64,000 bases of DNA from BOG-908 sp965199235 (GCA_965199235.1 CBDAQU010000002.1:992001-1056000); one strand, 5' to 3'. Positions 1-8,710 are shown, counted from the stretch's first letter. Program-made: numbers and translations. Notes: generated by a model from the sequence alone, not told the origin.

Positions 1-411
1 CAGCCGGTCAATCCGACAGATCGTCCGCAAGGGCGCATGGTGGATGGAAGAGGTGACGCTCCCGGCGAACCTGAGCCGATCGGCCTCGGTTGGCTGGCGG
101 GACGCCTCGCGCTGCCCGTCGCCGAACTGATCGCGTTCCCGGTCCTCGGCGACGCCATGGAGCCGACGATACGGGACGGCGACATGCTCGTCGCGCGGCG
201 GTCAGGGAGTGCGTCAGTCGCCGCCGGGATTTATGCCATCGAGGTGGACGGGTCGGTCATCGCGAGACGGCTGGAATCGCGCGTGGACGGCACGCTGGTG
301 CTGGGAGCGGACAACCCGCGCTATGCGCCCCAAGTCGTGCGGTCCGGACCATCGCGGCCGTTCCGGGTCATCGGTCCCGTCGTGTGGCTCTCCGGGACGA
401 TCCGCAACTGA
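1..411 (+). CDS. S24/LexA-like C-terminal domain protein, 5' end outside window
   Basis: The frame is open to the left edge, so the visible part is probably the C-terminal half of a longer protein, perhaps with a DNA-binding domain upstream. It has the S24 peptidase fold signature of phage repressors and LexA: FPVLGDAMEPTIRDGDMLV, then YAIEVDGSVIARRLE, then LVLGADNPRYAP. In the family the first motif reads GDSMEP and carries the nucleophilic serine, and the second carries a catalytic lysine (VKRL). Here these are GDAMEP and VIARRL, so both catalytic residues appear to be lost. A non-cleavable repressor or a pure sensor domain is the likely outcome. Fold is clear; role is inference. Confidence 0.7.
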   Translation, partial: QPVNPTDRPQGRMVDGRGDAPGEPEPIGLGWLAGRLALPVAELIAFPVLGDAMEPTIRDGDMLVARRSGSASVAAGIYAIEVDGSVIARRLESRVDGTLVLGADNPRYAPQVVRSGPSRPFRVIGPVVWLSGTIRN

Positions 412-977
412 GGTCGCCGGCGATGCATCCAGCGCGGTGGCGCCGAGCCTCCACGTCGGGAGGAGCACCCCATGTCCGGATAGACTTCTGCCCCCTGGTC
501 CATCACCTGCGCTGACGGCGCAGCAGCGTCATGAGATCTTCCACCACGGCCTCGGAAGCTTGCGCCAACGCCGGACGCGGCAGGTGTCCGGGAGACAGGT
601 GGACGGGCCCGTGGTAGTTGCCGTGACTCCCCATCGACATGGAGTGGGGGCTCGCCAGATGCTCGCTCCTGGTCCGCATGCCAAAGCCGCCGGTCAGACG
701 GGCGGCGATGGTGAGCCCAATGCCGACATGTCGCACGCGGTCGGCGCCGCCCCGATCCGATCGCCGCCGTCTGGAACCGCGAGATCGTGCCGATGCTCAA
801 GGCTGCCTCCGGCCTGCAACGCCTCGAGCCCCGCTTCCTGGGCGCAGGATCGTTCCGATCGCGCGTGAAATTGTCCGGTCGAGCGATCCTGGGAACGGCG
901 GCCGAGGGAGAGACGGGGAGTATTGATTGCTCGTGGATGGCGGTCCGGCTGCTCGCTTGCGGCATTGGGGTGATGGA
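412..977. other. Region without a confident gene
   Basis: Nothing here is recognisable. The best candidate is a 77-codon minus-strand frame at 503-736 ending in LPRPALAQASEAVVEDLM, which looks protein-like but lacks a known relative or clear ribosome binding site. The region lies between the S24-like gene and the small minus-strand gene at 978. Confidence 0.4.
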
Positions 978-1283
978 TCAGGTCGACCGGCCGTCCGTGA
1001 TGTTGCGTAGGCAGTTGGATGCCGCCTCATCGAAGGCCTCGGTTGCGCCGGCAAGCGGGCGGACAAGCATGAGGGTGGGCAAGGGCCCGATGAACGGGTT
1101 GCCCTGCATGATGGCCAGCCAGCCCACCAAGCCTTGTCGACGCAGGCCATCCTCCGCGCGCTGGATGTCCTGTTCAGATGGATCGCTGGCGCGTCCTAGG
1201 GTCGCATATCGGCCATCGCCCGTCAGTATCACCCAACGGCGCTCGCCTGATCCACGCCATCGATCGTCCATGGACCGGAACAT
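978..1283 (-). CDS. Small hypothetical protein
   Basis: A 101-residue protein with believable composition: RRWVILTGDGRYATLGR, then an amphipathic stretch, WLAIMQGNPF, LPTLMLVRPL. The strand-helix-strand rhythm and the lack of low-complexity sequence argue for a real gene, and I recall similar short proteins from alphaproteobacterial mobile elements. A purine-rich GGTGGA lies about 10 nt before the start ATG at 1283; a second ATG four codons in is possible. Function unknown. It points the same way as the HTH gene at 1373-1921 and could follow it in one transcript. Confidence 0.5.
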   Translation of the reverse strand: MFRSMDDRWRGSGERRWVILTGDGRYATLGRASDPSEQDIQRAEDGLRRQGLVGWLAIMQGNPFIGPLPTLMLVRPLAGATEAFDEAASNCLRNITDGRST

Positions 1284-1372
1284 GGCTTATTTCCACCGAT
1301 CGCGACAGGCGAGCGTTACCCTTCTTGGGAAGGCGCATCGCCCTCCCGCGCCGCCATTCAAGGGACCATCTC

Positions 1373-1921
1373 CTAGGCGGCGGTCGTCCTTAGCCGCCGG
1401 GCCCGCCGGGTTCCCCGTGCCTTCTGGGCGCGGCGCAGGACCGCCAACTGCTCCACGACAAGCGATGGGTCGAACTCGTCGGCGAGGTATTCCCTCAATC
1501 CAACGATCGCCTCCTCCTTCAGTCGCTCCCGGTTCTCTCGCCGTCCTGCTTCGGCGGGGAGCCTGGAGCCGGCCACCGTCCCGGCGCGCCTTGGGCTGGA
1601 GTCGTCGTCCGGAGCCGGACCAGTTGCGGAAGGATCTTCGCCGGCCTTGATGGTCCTGTCGCCGGCGCGCGCGCCGGCCACCAGCAGCGGCGTCCGACTC
1701 CTGGCGTACGCCAGCAACCTGATCGCACCTTTTGAGGGCCCCTTAATCAGTCCGCCGATCGCCCTCGAGACGGTCGCCTGACTCACGCCGGCCTCTCGAC
1801 CGATGACTGCTTGGGCGGGCATTCCGCGTTCGCGCAGCATGGCCGCGAGCGCTCGGAGATCGGGATCGTCTGCTCTGTCGCGCCGCTTCGTCACCACACT
1901 TGCATAAACTATATTCTGCAT
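1373..1921 (-). CDS. HTH regulator, divergent from the methyltransferase
   Basis: 182 residues. Residues about 36-57 (GMPAQAVIGREAGVSQATVS) form a helix-turn-helix with the typical GVSQATVSRAI recognition helix. The rest is Arg/Ala-rich with a C-terminal helical stretch. The annotated start at 1921 is only 14 bp from the methyltransferase start at 1936 on the other strand, so the two promoters must overlap the opposite coding sequences or one start is further in; an internal ATG exists at about codon 28. The placement suggests a controller-type regulator of the restriction-modification pair, by analogy with C proteins. This is inference from position. Confidence 0.6.
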   Translation of the reverse strand: MQNIVYASVVTKRRDRADDPDLRALAAMLRERGMPAQAVIGREAGVSQATVSRAIGGLIKGPSKGAIRLLAYARSRTPLLVAGARAGDRTIKAGEDPSATGPAPDDDSSPRRAGTVAGSRLPAEAGRRENRERLKEEAIVGLREYLADEFDPSLVVEQLAVLRRAQKARGTRRARRLRTTAA

Positions 1922-1935
1922 TAATACTATGCATT
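1900..1935 (+). promoter_or_regulatory. Candidate promoter/operator for a leaderless methyltransferase mRNA
   Basis: This is the only A+T-rich stretch in the neighbourhood. TTGCAT at 1900-1905 and TACTAT at 1925-1930 could be -35 and -10 boxes with a 19-nt spacer. The methyltransferase ATG at 1936 then sits where transcription would start, so the message would be leaderless; no Shine-Dalgarno sequence precedes the ATG. TGCATA (1901-1906) and TATGCA (1928-1933) form an inverted repeat centred between the divergent genes, a plausible operator for the HTH protein. Pattern seen; function inferred. Confidence 0.45.
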
Positions 1936-2925
1936 ATGCGGCAGCCCACGTTCATCGATATGTTCTGCGGCGCCGGCCTCTACAGCGCTGGTTGGGTCCG
2001 AGCCGGCATGACTCCCGTGTTGGCGATCGATCTTTCTTCGGATGCGGTATCGACCTACAACGCTAACCTCCCGCCGGTTGCAGTGCACGCATCCGTTCTC
2101 GCCCGGCGCATCTTGCCCCTTGCTGATGTATTGGTTGCCGGCCCACCGTGCCAGGGCTTCTCGACGCTCGGCAGGATGGATCCGCTCGACGTCCGCAACG
2201 ACCTGGCATTGACGATCCCGGAATGGGCGGAGCAGGCCATGGCTCGGGTGGTCGTCATTGAGAATGTCCCACCCTTCATCCGCTCACGGCAATGGGCGGC
2301 TCTAACCCGGTCGCTTGCGCATATTGGATATGCAATTCAGGTGTGGGAACTCGATGCAGTGGAATTCAATACGCCACAGCTGCGTCGCCGGGCGTTCACG
2401 ATCGCCTCGCTGATCGGCTCCATCGATCCGCCGGTCGGGTCGCGGTCCCGATTGGCGGCCAGTGCGGCCTTTGATCCCCCGATCGACGGGGATGATCCCA
2501 TGCATCGCTGGCCGACGCCCGCGACCTTGGCGGCGAGCCGCATCGCCCTGATACCGATGGGCGGCGACAAGCGGGACGTGATGAGATCGCGCCCCGACCT
2601 GTGCCCGCCCTCATGGGCGCGTGTGGGTTGCCACGCCACCGACGCGTGGGGTCGCATCGACCCGGGCCGGCCATCGAACACCATCCGATGCACGTTCCAA
2701 AACCCTTCGAAGGGCCGCTACCTCCATCCCATCGAGGACCGGATGATATCCCTGAGAGAGGGAGCGCGCCTGCAGGGCGTGCCCGACGCTTGGCAATTCA
2801 CTGGCCGACCGTATCCGGTGGCGCGACAGATCGGCAACGGCGTCCCCATACCGTTGGCGTTTGCGGTCGCGACCGCCGTCGGACACGCGCTCGCTTCGGT
2901 GGACGGGAGACGGTTGCGGGCCTGA
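1936..2925 (+). CDS. DNA (cytosine-5) methyltransferase
   Basis: Transfers a methyl group from S-adenosylmethionine to cytosine C5 in DNA. 329 residues with the family motifs in order: I FIDMFCGAG (SAM binding), IV GPPCQGFS with catalytic Cys72, VI IENVPP, VIII QLRRRAF, X RQIGNGVPIPLA near the C-terminus. The start at 1936 (MRQPTFIDMF) places motif I at the usual position; an upstream ATG at 1900 would add 12 residues with no family counterpart. It is followed 61 bp downstream by the GHKL ATPase-nuclease gene, so the pair is probably a restriction-modification or self-protection unit. Recognition sequence cannot be read from the protein. Confidence 0.93.
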   Translation: MRQPTFIDMFCGAGLYSAGWVRAGMTPVLAIDLSSDAVSTYNANLPPVAVHASVLARRILPLADVLVAGPPCQGFSTLGRMDPLDVRNDLALTIPEWAEQAMARVVVIENVPPFIRSRQWAALTRSLAHIGYAIQVWELDAVEFNTPQLRRRAFTIASLIGSIDPPVGSRSRLAASAAFDPPIDGDDPMHRWPTPATLAASRIALIPMGGDKRDVMRSRPDLCPPSWARVGCHATDAWGRIDPGRPSNTIRCTFQNPSKGRYLHPIEDRMISLREGARLQGVPDAWQFTGRPYPVARQIGNGVPIPLAFAVATAVGHALASVDGRRLRA

Positions 2926-2986
2926 GGCGGCGGCCCAGCACGCCTCGCAGCTTTCCAGACTCGGTTCCAGCCCGCATTGTCGACTC

Positions 2987-5095
2987 ATGCAGAATGAACC
3001 GGTCCTGGCCTCAGCGAAGCCATCGAGCCTTCCTTCCAGCTTTCGGCTTCGCATCCAGGGCGGGATGCTCGAAGCCCTGGGAATCAACATGTACGCGACG
3101 TTGGGCAAGTGCCTCGTCGAGTTCGTCGCGAACGCCTTCGATGGCGAGGCCACCCGGGTTGGCATCACCATTCCGACCGACAGGATCCAAGACGCTCGTG
3201 CCTCACTTCGGAAGCAAGCGAAGGCCGAGGTCGCGCGGAACAAGCGTGATCCGTTCAAGGTGTTGCTCGAACCGCTGCCGGACGACATAGCCGTGGTCAT
3301 CGAGGATGACGGGCACGGCATGTCGCCGCTGGACATCGAAAACAAGTTCCTGCCGCTTAACCGGAAGCGTCGATTGGACGATGGCGGCAACGAGACGAAC
3401 CTGGTGTCCGAGACACGCGTCCGAAACGTCATGGGTCGAAAGGGCCTTGGCAAGTTGGCGGGGTTCGGAGCGGCCATGGTGGTGACGATCCGCACCAAGA
3501 GGCGAGATGAACGGTTCGCCACGACGTTCGTGATGAATTATGCCAAGATCGGCGACGCGATGAGCCTCGGCGACATAGTGATCCCGGCAACGTACGACCA
3601 AGAGGATGCTCTCTCGGCCCACGGAACGCGCATATCGCTTTCCGGTCTGAAGGCCGATGCTGTCAAGCACTCGCTTGAGACGATCCGGCACACGATACGG
3701 GAGGCGTTCTTTGGCATCGAACCCACTGAGTTGGCCATCGAGGTGAATGGCGAACCCCTTCTGCCGGACGCGCCGGAGTACGAGTTCACTTATCCGCCGT
3801 TCGCCGCTGCTGACGCATTGGCGGGCGATGTGATCGACGTCGAAGGTATCACGCGCATTCCCATCGAATACATGGTCGGATTCAGGGCTCGAGGCAAAAA
3901 TCTGCCCACCGCGCAACGCGGGGCCAGGATTTACTGCAATGGCCGCTTGGCGGCTGGACCTTCCCTGTTCGACCTGCCGACCGGCATGCACAATTTCCAC
4001 AGCCAGAGCTACATGGAATGCGTCGTGCGGGCCGACGAGATTGATCGCCATGGCGTGGATTTCGTCAACACCAACCGGACGCAACTCCGGCAGGACAACG
4101 AGATCGTCCGTTCGCTCATCGAATTCATCGAGAACGCAATGAAGACCGCCCTCGCCGAGCACGCGAAGTGGCGCGAGGGGGCCGTCGAGCAAGGGATCCG
4201 CGCCTCGCCGGACGCCCAGCCGTATGTGAAGATCATCGATCGTATGCCTACGAAGACCAGGAACTCGGCTCGTAGGCTCCTGCGCACGCTCGGGGTCGTG
4301 CACGGCGTGGATAGCGCCGAGTTCAAGGAGCTAGCGCCCTTGGTCGTGGACACGATGAACGCCGGCGAGGTGCTGATCCGCCTGACGGAACTGGGTACGG
4401 ATCCGAAGTCGATCCAGGTGATCGCCGGCCACTTGGCCGAGTTGGCCGGCATCGAGAAGAGCGACGCGCTCAAGCTCTACAGGGGACGCCGAAGCGCCAT
4501 TACCGCGCTGACGACCCTGGTCGATCGCGGCGAGCACGACCTATGGAAGAAGAAGGGGATCGAGAAAGACCTACATGTCCTGCTCAAGAAGGATCCTTGG
4601 CTGATCAAGACCGAATACGCACGCTACCTGACGAGCGACCAGGACCTCGGGAAGGTGTCCACTGCGCTTGCCAAGCACCTCGGAGTGGATGAGTTCGCGC
4701 CACTGGACGACGCGACGAGACCGGACCTCGTTTTCGTGATGAGCGACAGCGTCACACCGCACGTCCTGAACATCGTCGAACTGAAGAGCCCGACCATACC
4801 GCTCGACAATGACCACCTCACCCAGCTTGAGACCTACATGGCGAAATTGGAGGATTACGCGCAGACCGAGTTGCACAAGCCGCTGACGGTTCATGGGTTC
4901 TTGATAGGGGCGATGCCGGACACCCCGCGCATGAATGACCGCCAGATGCTGCTGACGAAGAAGATCAAGGGTGCTGGTCCGGATACGAAGTGGTTGGTGA
5001 TGGGCGTGCGCGAGCTTCTGGAGCGCGCGATGGACTCTCATCTTTCCGTCATCAAGGCGTTGGAACAGGATCTCGGCGAGGAAGACGGGAGTTGA
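2987..5095 (+). CDS. MORC/MutL-type GHKL ATPase fused to a PD-(D/E)XK-like nuclease domain
   Basis: 702 residues. The N-terminal ATPase shows the GHKL boxes: N box EFVANAFDG (Glu45, Asn49, Asp52), G1 box EDDGHGM (about 106-112), G2 box GRKGLGK (about 150-156). The C-terminal region has PDLVFV at about 579 followed by IVELKSP (Glu598, Lys600), the D...ExK pattern of PD-(D/E)XK nucleases as also seen in Shedu-type domains. Iyer, Abhiman and Aravind described MutL/MORC-like ATPases coded next to methyltransferases in bacterial restriction systems, and this gene pair fits that class. Likely role: ATP-dependent cleavage of DNA lacking the methyl mark. Start chosen at 2987 because residues after it fit the family; the ribosome binding site is weak. 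Confidence 0.8.
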   Translation: MQNEPVLASAKPSSLPSSFRLRIQGGMLEALGINMYATLGKCLVEFVANAFDGEATRVGITIPTDRIQDARASLRKQAKAEVARNKRDPFKVLLEPLPDDIAVVIEDDGHGMSPLDIENKFLPLNRKRRLDDGGNETNLVSETRVRNVMGRKGLGKLAGFGAAMVVTIRTKRRDERFATTFVMNYAKIGDAMSLGDIVIPATYDQEDALSAHGTRISLSGLKADAVKHSLETIRHTIREAFFGIEPTELAIEVNGEPLLPDAPEYEFTYPPFAAADALAGDVIDVEGITRIPIEYMVGFRARGKNLPTAQRGARIYCNGRLAAGPSLFDLPTGMHNFHSQSYMECVVRADEIDRHGVDFVNTNRTQLRQDNEIVRSLIEFIENAMKTALAEHAKWREGAVEQGIRASPDAQPYVKIIDRMPTKTRNSARRLLRTLGVVHGVDSAEFKELAPLVVDTMNAGEVLIRLTELGTDPKSIQVIAGHLAELAGIEKSDALKLYRGRRSAITALTTLVDRGEHDLWKKKGIEKDLHVLLKKDPWLIKTEYARYLTSDQDLGKVSTALAKHLGVDEFAPLDDATRPDLVFVMSDSVTPHVLNIVELKSPTIPLDNDHLTQLETYMAKLEDYAQTELHKPLTVHGFLIGAMPDTPRMNDRQMLLTKKIKGAGPDTKWLVMGVRELLERAMDSHLSVIKALEQDLGEEDGS

Positions 5096-5276
5096 CGGCG
5101 ACGTATGGGGCGGGACAGTCGGATCGCACGCGTTGGTTCACCGTCCAGCCTGCGACGTTCAAGCACCCGGCCGGTGGCCAAATTCGTTGGTAGCGACGAG
5201 TGTCGCGATCCACAGAGCGTCACCGTCTAACCCCGCCATGGCCTGCGATAGCGTTGCCGCGTCCGGGTAGGCCCGG

Positions 5277-6776
5277 CTATCGTTTTGATTTCCCTGGTCG
5301 GAACTCCAGACCCGCGATCTTGGCTTTTTTGCGAGCTTGAGCGTTTCGAGCGGCGTCCGGGCGCATCGCACCCGCGTCGGCTACGTGATGGTCGACGGAC
5401 GATGGCGTCAGCGGCTGCATCTTGTTGCGCCCCGGGAATGCGAAGGCCCCTTGGCCTGCTGCATGTCTCGCGAACGCTCTCGACAACGGTTCCGCCAGGG
5501 CGATTGCGTCGCTGCTTGGCCAGAGCACGGTGCGGCGATCGAGGACATCCCAATCGTCCGGCCGCAACGACAGCACCTTGGTCAATGGCACCCCGTGCAC
5601 CACGCTGATCGTTGCGGCCAGCAGCGCGCGTCCCTCGCGCTGGTCGCGGGCGGCCCGGAGGCGCTCCAGCAGGCGACCAGCCCTCCGCAACGTGGCCTTC
5701 TCGCGCTTGCGCGGGGGCGTTCGCCGCCCCTTGCCGACTTCGAAGGCTGCCCCGGATCGCCCGGAGACCCACGACAGGAACCGCATGATGTTCGTCCGGC
5801 GACCGCGATACCGGTGCAGGTATCGGCGCACATGGGCCTGGGTGAGTTCCGCGGCCGCACGCACGCCGGCCATTCGCAACAAGCTCGACGCCGACGCGAC
5901 GTACATGCGCGCCATCGCAGATTTGATCTCCCGCCCGGCGGCGAGATGCTTCCGATAGGCCTCCAGGTCGCTGGACCACGACTGGGCCCGCGCAGCCGCC
6001 AACGTCACTGCAATGCGGCGCCGATCTGAATTGACCACGCCACCCTCGGCGTCCCACGCCAGCGCGAGGCGCCCCACGATGAACCGCACCGGCAGGTCCG
6101 CGCGGCGCAAGCCCTCGGCCCCGAACAGATCCAGCAGCCGCTGCTGCGTGATCTCCTGGATACCGCCGCACTCACCCTCGAGCTTCGCGAAGAACGCGGC
6201 ATGGCCCGGGATGCGGCGTGCCATGTTGCCTGGGGCGCTGGCCGTATCGATCGACGCGCAGAACACCAGGAACAGGTCCCGCGCCCAAGCATGGCGGAAG
6301 CTCGTTGCGCAGGAGGTCGCCTTCGCGGCGATGCGGTGCCCCAGCGCGCACGCCGCGCACTTGGCCTGTCCTGCGCCTGGCTGCGTGATGCCGCAATCCG
6401 GGCATACGTGGGTCACGGGCGCATCCGCCCCGCATGCCGCGCACAGCGGCCGTCCGTCGCCATCCCGCCGGGACACCCGCCTGTGACGGCGGCAATCTCT
6501 GCACGTCGCGTGCGTGGTCGCGAGCCGGCATCCCTCGCAGACGAGGCCGCCATGATCGGGGGAGCGTCCAGGCCGCTTGGTGGGTCGCTCGCACGCCGCG
6601 CATGTGATGGAGGCGCGCAGCGCGTTGCCACAGGATGGGCACGCAGGCTTGCCGCCGGCCATGCGGCCTGCCTTGCCGGTGAACGAGCGCCCGCACCGGA
6701 AGCAGGTCCTGCATGGCAGTGCGGCCGCGGCGCAGGATGTAACGTTACACGATATGGACATGGCTACGTCGACCAT
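5277..6776 (-). CDS. Multi-zinc-ribbon protein with degenerate tyrosine-recombinase fold
   Basis: 499 residues. The first 170 hold repeated Cys pairs (CRTCFRCG, CPSCGN, CAACERP, CEGC, CRDC, CAACGA, CPDCGI, CAAC), about four zinc ribbons. The middle (around RMYVASASSLLRMAGV and the following helices) resembles the SAM-like core-binding domain of tyrosine recombinases. The C-terminal part resembles their catalytic domain (SVVHGVPLTKVLSLRPDDW), but the Arg of the usual TGLR motif, the HxLR motif and the tyrosine are not found. It is therefore probably a DNA-binding protein rather than a recombinase. Start at 6776 has GAGAAGG six bases upstream. It ends 182 bp from, and converges on, the MORC-like gene. 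Could be a regulator or accessory targeting factor of the transposon. Confidence 0.6.
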   Translation of the reverse strand: MVDVAMSISCNVTSCAAAALPCRTCFRCGRSFTGKAGRMAGGKPACPSCGNALRASITCAACERPTKRPGRSPDHGGLVCEGCRLATTHATCRDCRRHRRVSRRDGDGRPLCAACGADAPVTHVCPDCGITQPGAGQAKCAACALGHRIAAKATSCATSFRHAWARDLFLVFCASIDTASAPGNMARRIPGHAAFFAKLEGECGGIQEITQQRLLDLFGAEGLRRADLPVRFIVGRLALAWDAEGGVVNSDRRRIAVTLAAARAQSWSSDLEAYRKHLAAGREIKSAMARMYVASASSLLRMAGVRAAAELTQAHVRRYLHRYRGRRTNIMRFLSWVSGRSGAAFEVGKGRRTPPRKREKATLRRAGRLLERLRAARDQREGRALLAATISVVHGVPLTKVLSLRPDDWDVLDRRTVLWPSSDAIALAEPLSRAFARHAAGQGAFAFPGRNKMQPLTPSSVDHHVADAGAMRPDAARNAQARKKAKIAGLEFRPGKSKR

Positions 6777-6899
6777 CAAACCTTCTCGTTCATGATATGT
6801 TCGTATGATCCGGACATTCTGGACAAGACGCCATAGCAGGCGCGCGGTGGACAACCCGAACGCCTTGAAACCTGGGTCAGTGCTTGGAGGCTCCTGACG

Positions 6900-7586
6900 C
6901 TAGCGCCGCCTGTAGACCAGCTCGCCCGGCGCCTTGTCGCCTTCTACGTCCTGGAAGACGAGATCCGTGATCCCAGCGTTCATGACGCGGGCCGCGAGTT
7001 CGTCGGTGGCGAGCGTCCAGGCCGTGCCGGGCACCCTGAAGAGCGGCGCCGGGGGCACGAAGTCGTCGCGCCAGAAGATCGGCCGCGATTGCCCAGGAAC
7101 GGGTCGCGCCGGCCGCCATGCCTCCGTCATGCGCCCATCGGCCGCGCGAATGGTCTCGATTCGTCCCAGGGTCCGGTCGTGATCGAACGGGTCCGCGAAG
7201 GCGAGCACCTGCATGGCCTCATAACCCATTTCGTAAACCGACGGAGCGCTGCCGCTGACGTCCACGTCGCGATACTCCACTACTCCGGCTGGAAGATCGA
7301 GCACGGCACGTAGGTGACGCGAAGCACAGTGCGCTATGGACCACTCGAAGAAGTCGAAGCGGAAGCTCTTGTCGGCAATTTCGAAGGCGGGCGCTGGCAT
7401 TGCCCTAAATGCCAGCGGCTCGACTTCGGCCGTGCCGTGCGCGCCGTACTCCGATGCGATACGCATCTCGGCAGCGTGGGCTTCACCCTCGTTCACCCAC
7501 TTGAACCGAGGCGGCGACGCATCCTGCAGGTCCAACGTAGCGCGCAGGCTCGCCTCCGAGGCGCCGGCCAGCCATAGCTTGGGCAT
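6900..7586 (-). CDS. Imm11-like (DUF1629) immunity protein
   Basis: 228 residues starting MPKLWLAG. The central part (FRFDFFEWSIAHCASRHLR, AVLDLPAGVVEYRDVDVSG) matches what I recall of the Imm11/DUF1629 family, and the C-terminus (MNAGITDLVFQDVEG) fits its usual ending. Such proteins neutralise nuclease toxins coded just upstream. The start follows the AHH toxin stop by 8 bp and has a strong AGGAGG four bases before the ATG, so the antidote is likely made in excess of the toxin from the same message. Last gene of the minus-strand run that begins at 15369. Confidence 0.75.
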   Translation of the reverse strand: MPKLWLAGASEASLRATLDLQDASPPRFKWVNEGEAHAAEMRIASEYGAHGTAEVEPLAFRAMPAPAFEIADKSFRFDFFEWSIAHCASRHLRAVLDLPAGVVEYRDVDVSGSAPSVYEMGYEAMQVLAFADPFDHDRTLGRIETIRAADGRMTEAWRPARPVPGQSRPIFWRDDFVPPAPLFRVPGTAWTLATDELAARVMNAGITDLVFQDVEGDKAPGELVYRRR

Positions 7587-7594
7587 CACGCCTC

Positions 7595-8710
7595 CTAATG
7601 GACCCTGATGTGGTAGAGGCGGGCGAAGAGGCCGTCCTCCATCCGCTCCTCGACTGCGAGCAGCGACGCTCGCAGGACGGCCGGCGTCCCCGTCGCGTTG
7701 GGGACCACTAGGCTGGCCATGAGGCCCGCTGCGTCCGCGTCGTACATGTACGCGTGCGATCCGCGGTGGATCGGGAGCGTGCGGCTGTTCGGCGGCGCGA
7801 GGAACGTCGCCATGTTCGCCGGCAGGGCGATGACGTTCTCGATCGAATCCATGGCCCAACCAGATTTCGCGATGGCCAGCTGAACCGGGACGGGCAGCGC
7901 CGCCATGACATTGAACGGGATCAGGTGGTGGGCCTCCCATTGCTGTAGCTGCGTCGTGCGGACGAGTGCACGGGCAGCGCTGCTCGTGGTGCTGAGGGCT
8001 GGGTCGACCTTCGACGGTCGGTATTCGACGACGGCGCCCTGCAGCACGCCATCGACCACGTCGTCTACCAGGACGTCGATCGAGGCGATGGCCGCCGCAT
8101 TGCCGCGCGTCGCGAGCCCCGTTGTCCCTGGGTGCGCCTGCTCGTAGCGCATGACCGCGACCGCGGCCTCCTCATTCAGTGGGCCATCGAACGGCAGCTG
8201 GCCGTAGGAGAGCGGAGCCATCCACTTCGTCCATACGTAGGCGCGCGCGGCGAGCACGTCCGCCGCTTGGTTCGCATCGAGCCGGAAGCGCGCGATCGCG
8301 TTCTCGACCGCGGCGCGTTCCCGGGCCTCATCCATCTCCTGCAGCAGCACGACGGCGGTCAGGACCGTGCCGCCGACGCGGAGCGCTCCCGAGGCCAGGC
8401 GCTCGACCTGCACGCCCCCGATCGGCGGGAACCTGAACGCGGGAAGCGACCCGGGCAGCCCGCCGCCCATCGCGCCGGGGATTGGCATCGTCGTCGCTTG
8501 CACCAGGACCAGGTGCGCCGCCCCTCCACCATCGTAGTCGGGGTAGGCGAGGTCGGCTCCGGGCCAGCGGCTGTCCCGCAGCATGGCCTGGGTCAGGCCG
8601 CGACTACCCGTCCCTGCGTCCAACGAGCGAAAGGATTTCTGGACGTCGCCGGGCCAGCCGCCCGCGAACCGTCCCGGGGCGCCGGCCGACGCCGGCTTGC
8701 CGATGGTCAT
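7595..8710 (-). CDS. AHH-family nuclease toxin
   Basis: 371 residues. The C-terminal 120 carry the AHH nuclease signature of polymorphic toxins: QWEAHHLIPFNV (Ala260-His261-His262), then SIENVIALP (Asn292) and LPIHRGSHAYM (His315, His319), a HNH/ENDO VII-type metal site. The N-terminal 240 residues match nothing I know; there is no signal peptide, PAAR, VgrG, Rhs or two-partner secretion domain. A hydrophobic, Gly-rich stretch (about 75-125) could contact membrane. With Imm11 immediately downstream this is a toxin-immunity pair, but its delivery route, if any, is not shown. The upstream envelope genes in the same run are the obvious partners. Confidence 0.8.
   Translation of the reverse strand: MTIGKPASAGAPGRFAGGWPGDVQKSFRSLDAGTGSRGLTQAMLRDSRWPGADLAYPDYDGGGAAHLVLVQATTMPIPGAMGGGLPGSLPAFRFPPIGGVQVERLASGALRVGGTVLTAVVLLQEMDEARERAAVENAIARFRLDANQAADVLAARAYVWTKWMAPLSYGQLPFDGPLNEEAAVAVMRYEQAHPGTTGLATRGNAAAIASIDVLVDDVVDGVLQGAVVEYRPSKVDPALSTTSSAARALVRTTQLQQWEAHHLIPFNVMAALPVPVQLAIAKSGWAMDSIENVIALPANMATFLAPPNSRTLPIHRGSHAYMYDADAAGLMASLVVPNATGTPAVLRASLLAVEERMEDGLFARLYHIRVH

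Noticed and set aside
503..736. 77-codon minus-strand frame as a gene
   Set aside because: Protein-like ending but no ribosome binding site, no recognised relative and overlapping frames on both strands; reported only inside the region description.
5277..6776. Active integrase that moves the element
   Set aside because: The catalytic Arg, HxLR and Tyr are not found, and the element already has a complete TnsABC-TniQ set.
7595..8710. Type VI or contact-dependent inhibition effector
   Set aside because: No PAAR, VgrG, Rhs, CdiA or two-partner secretion sequence in the toxin or its neighbours.
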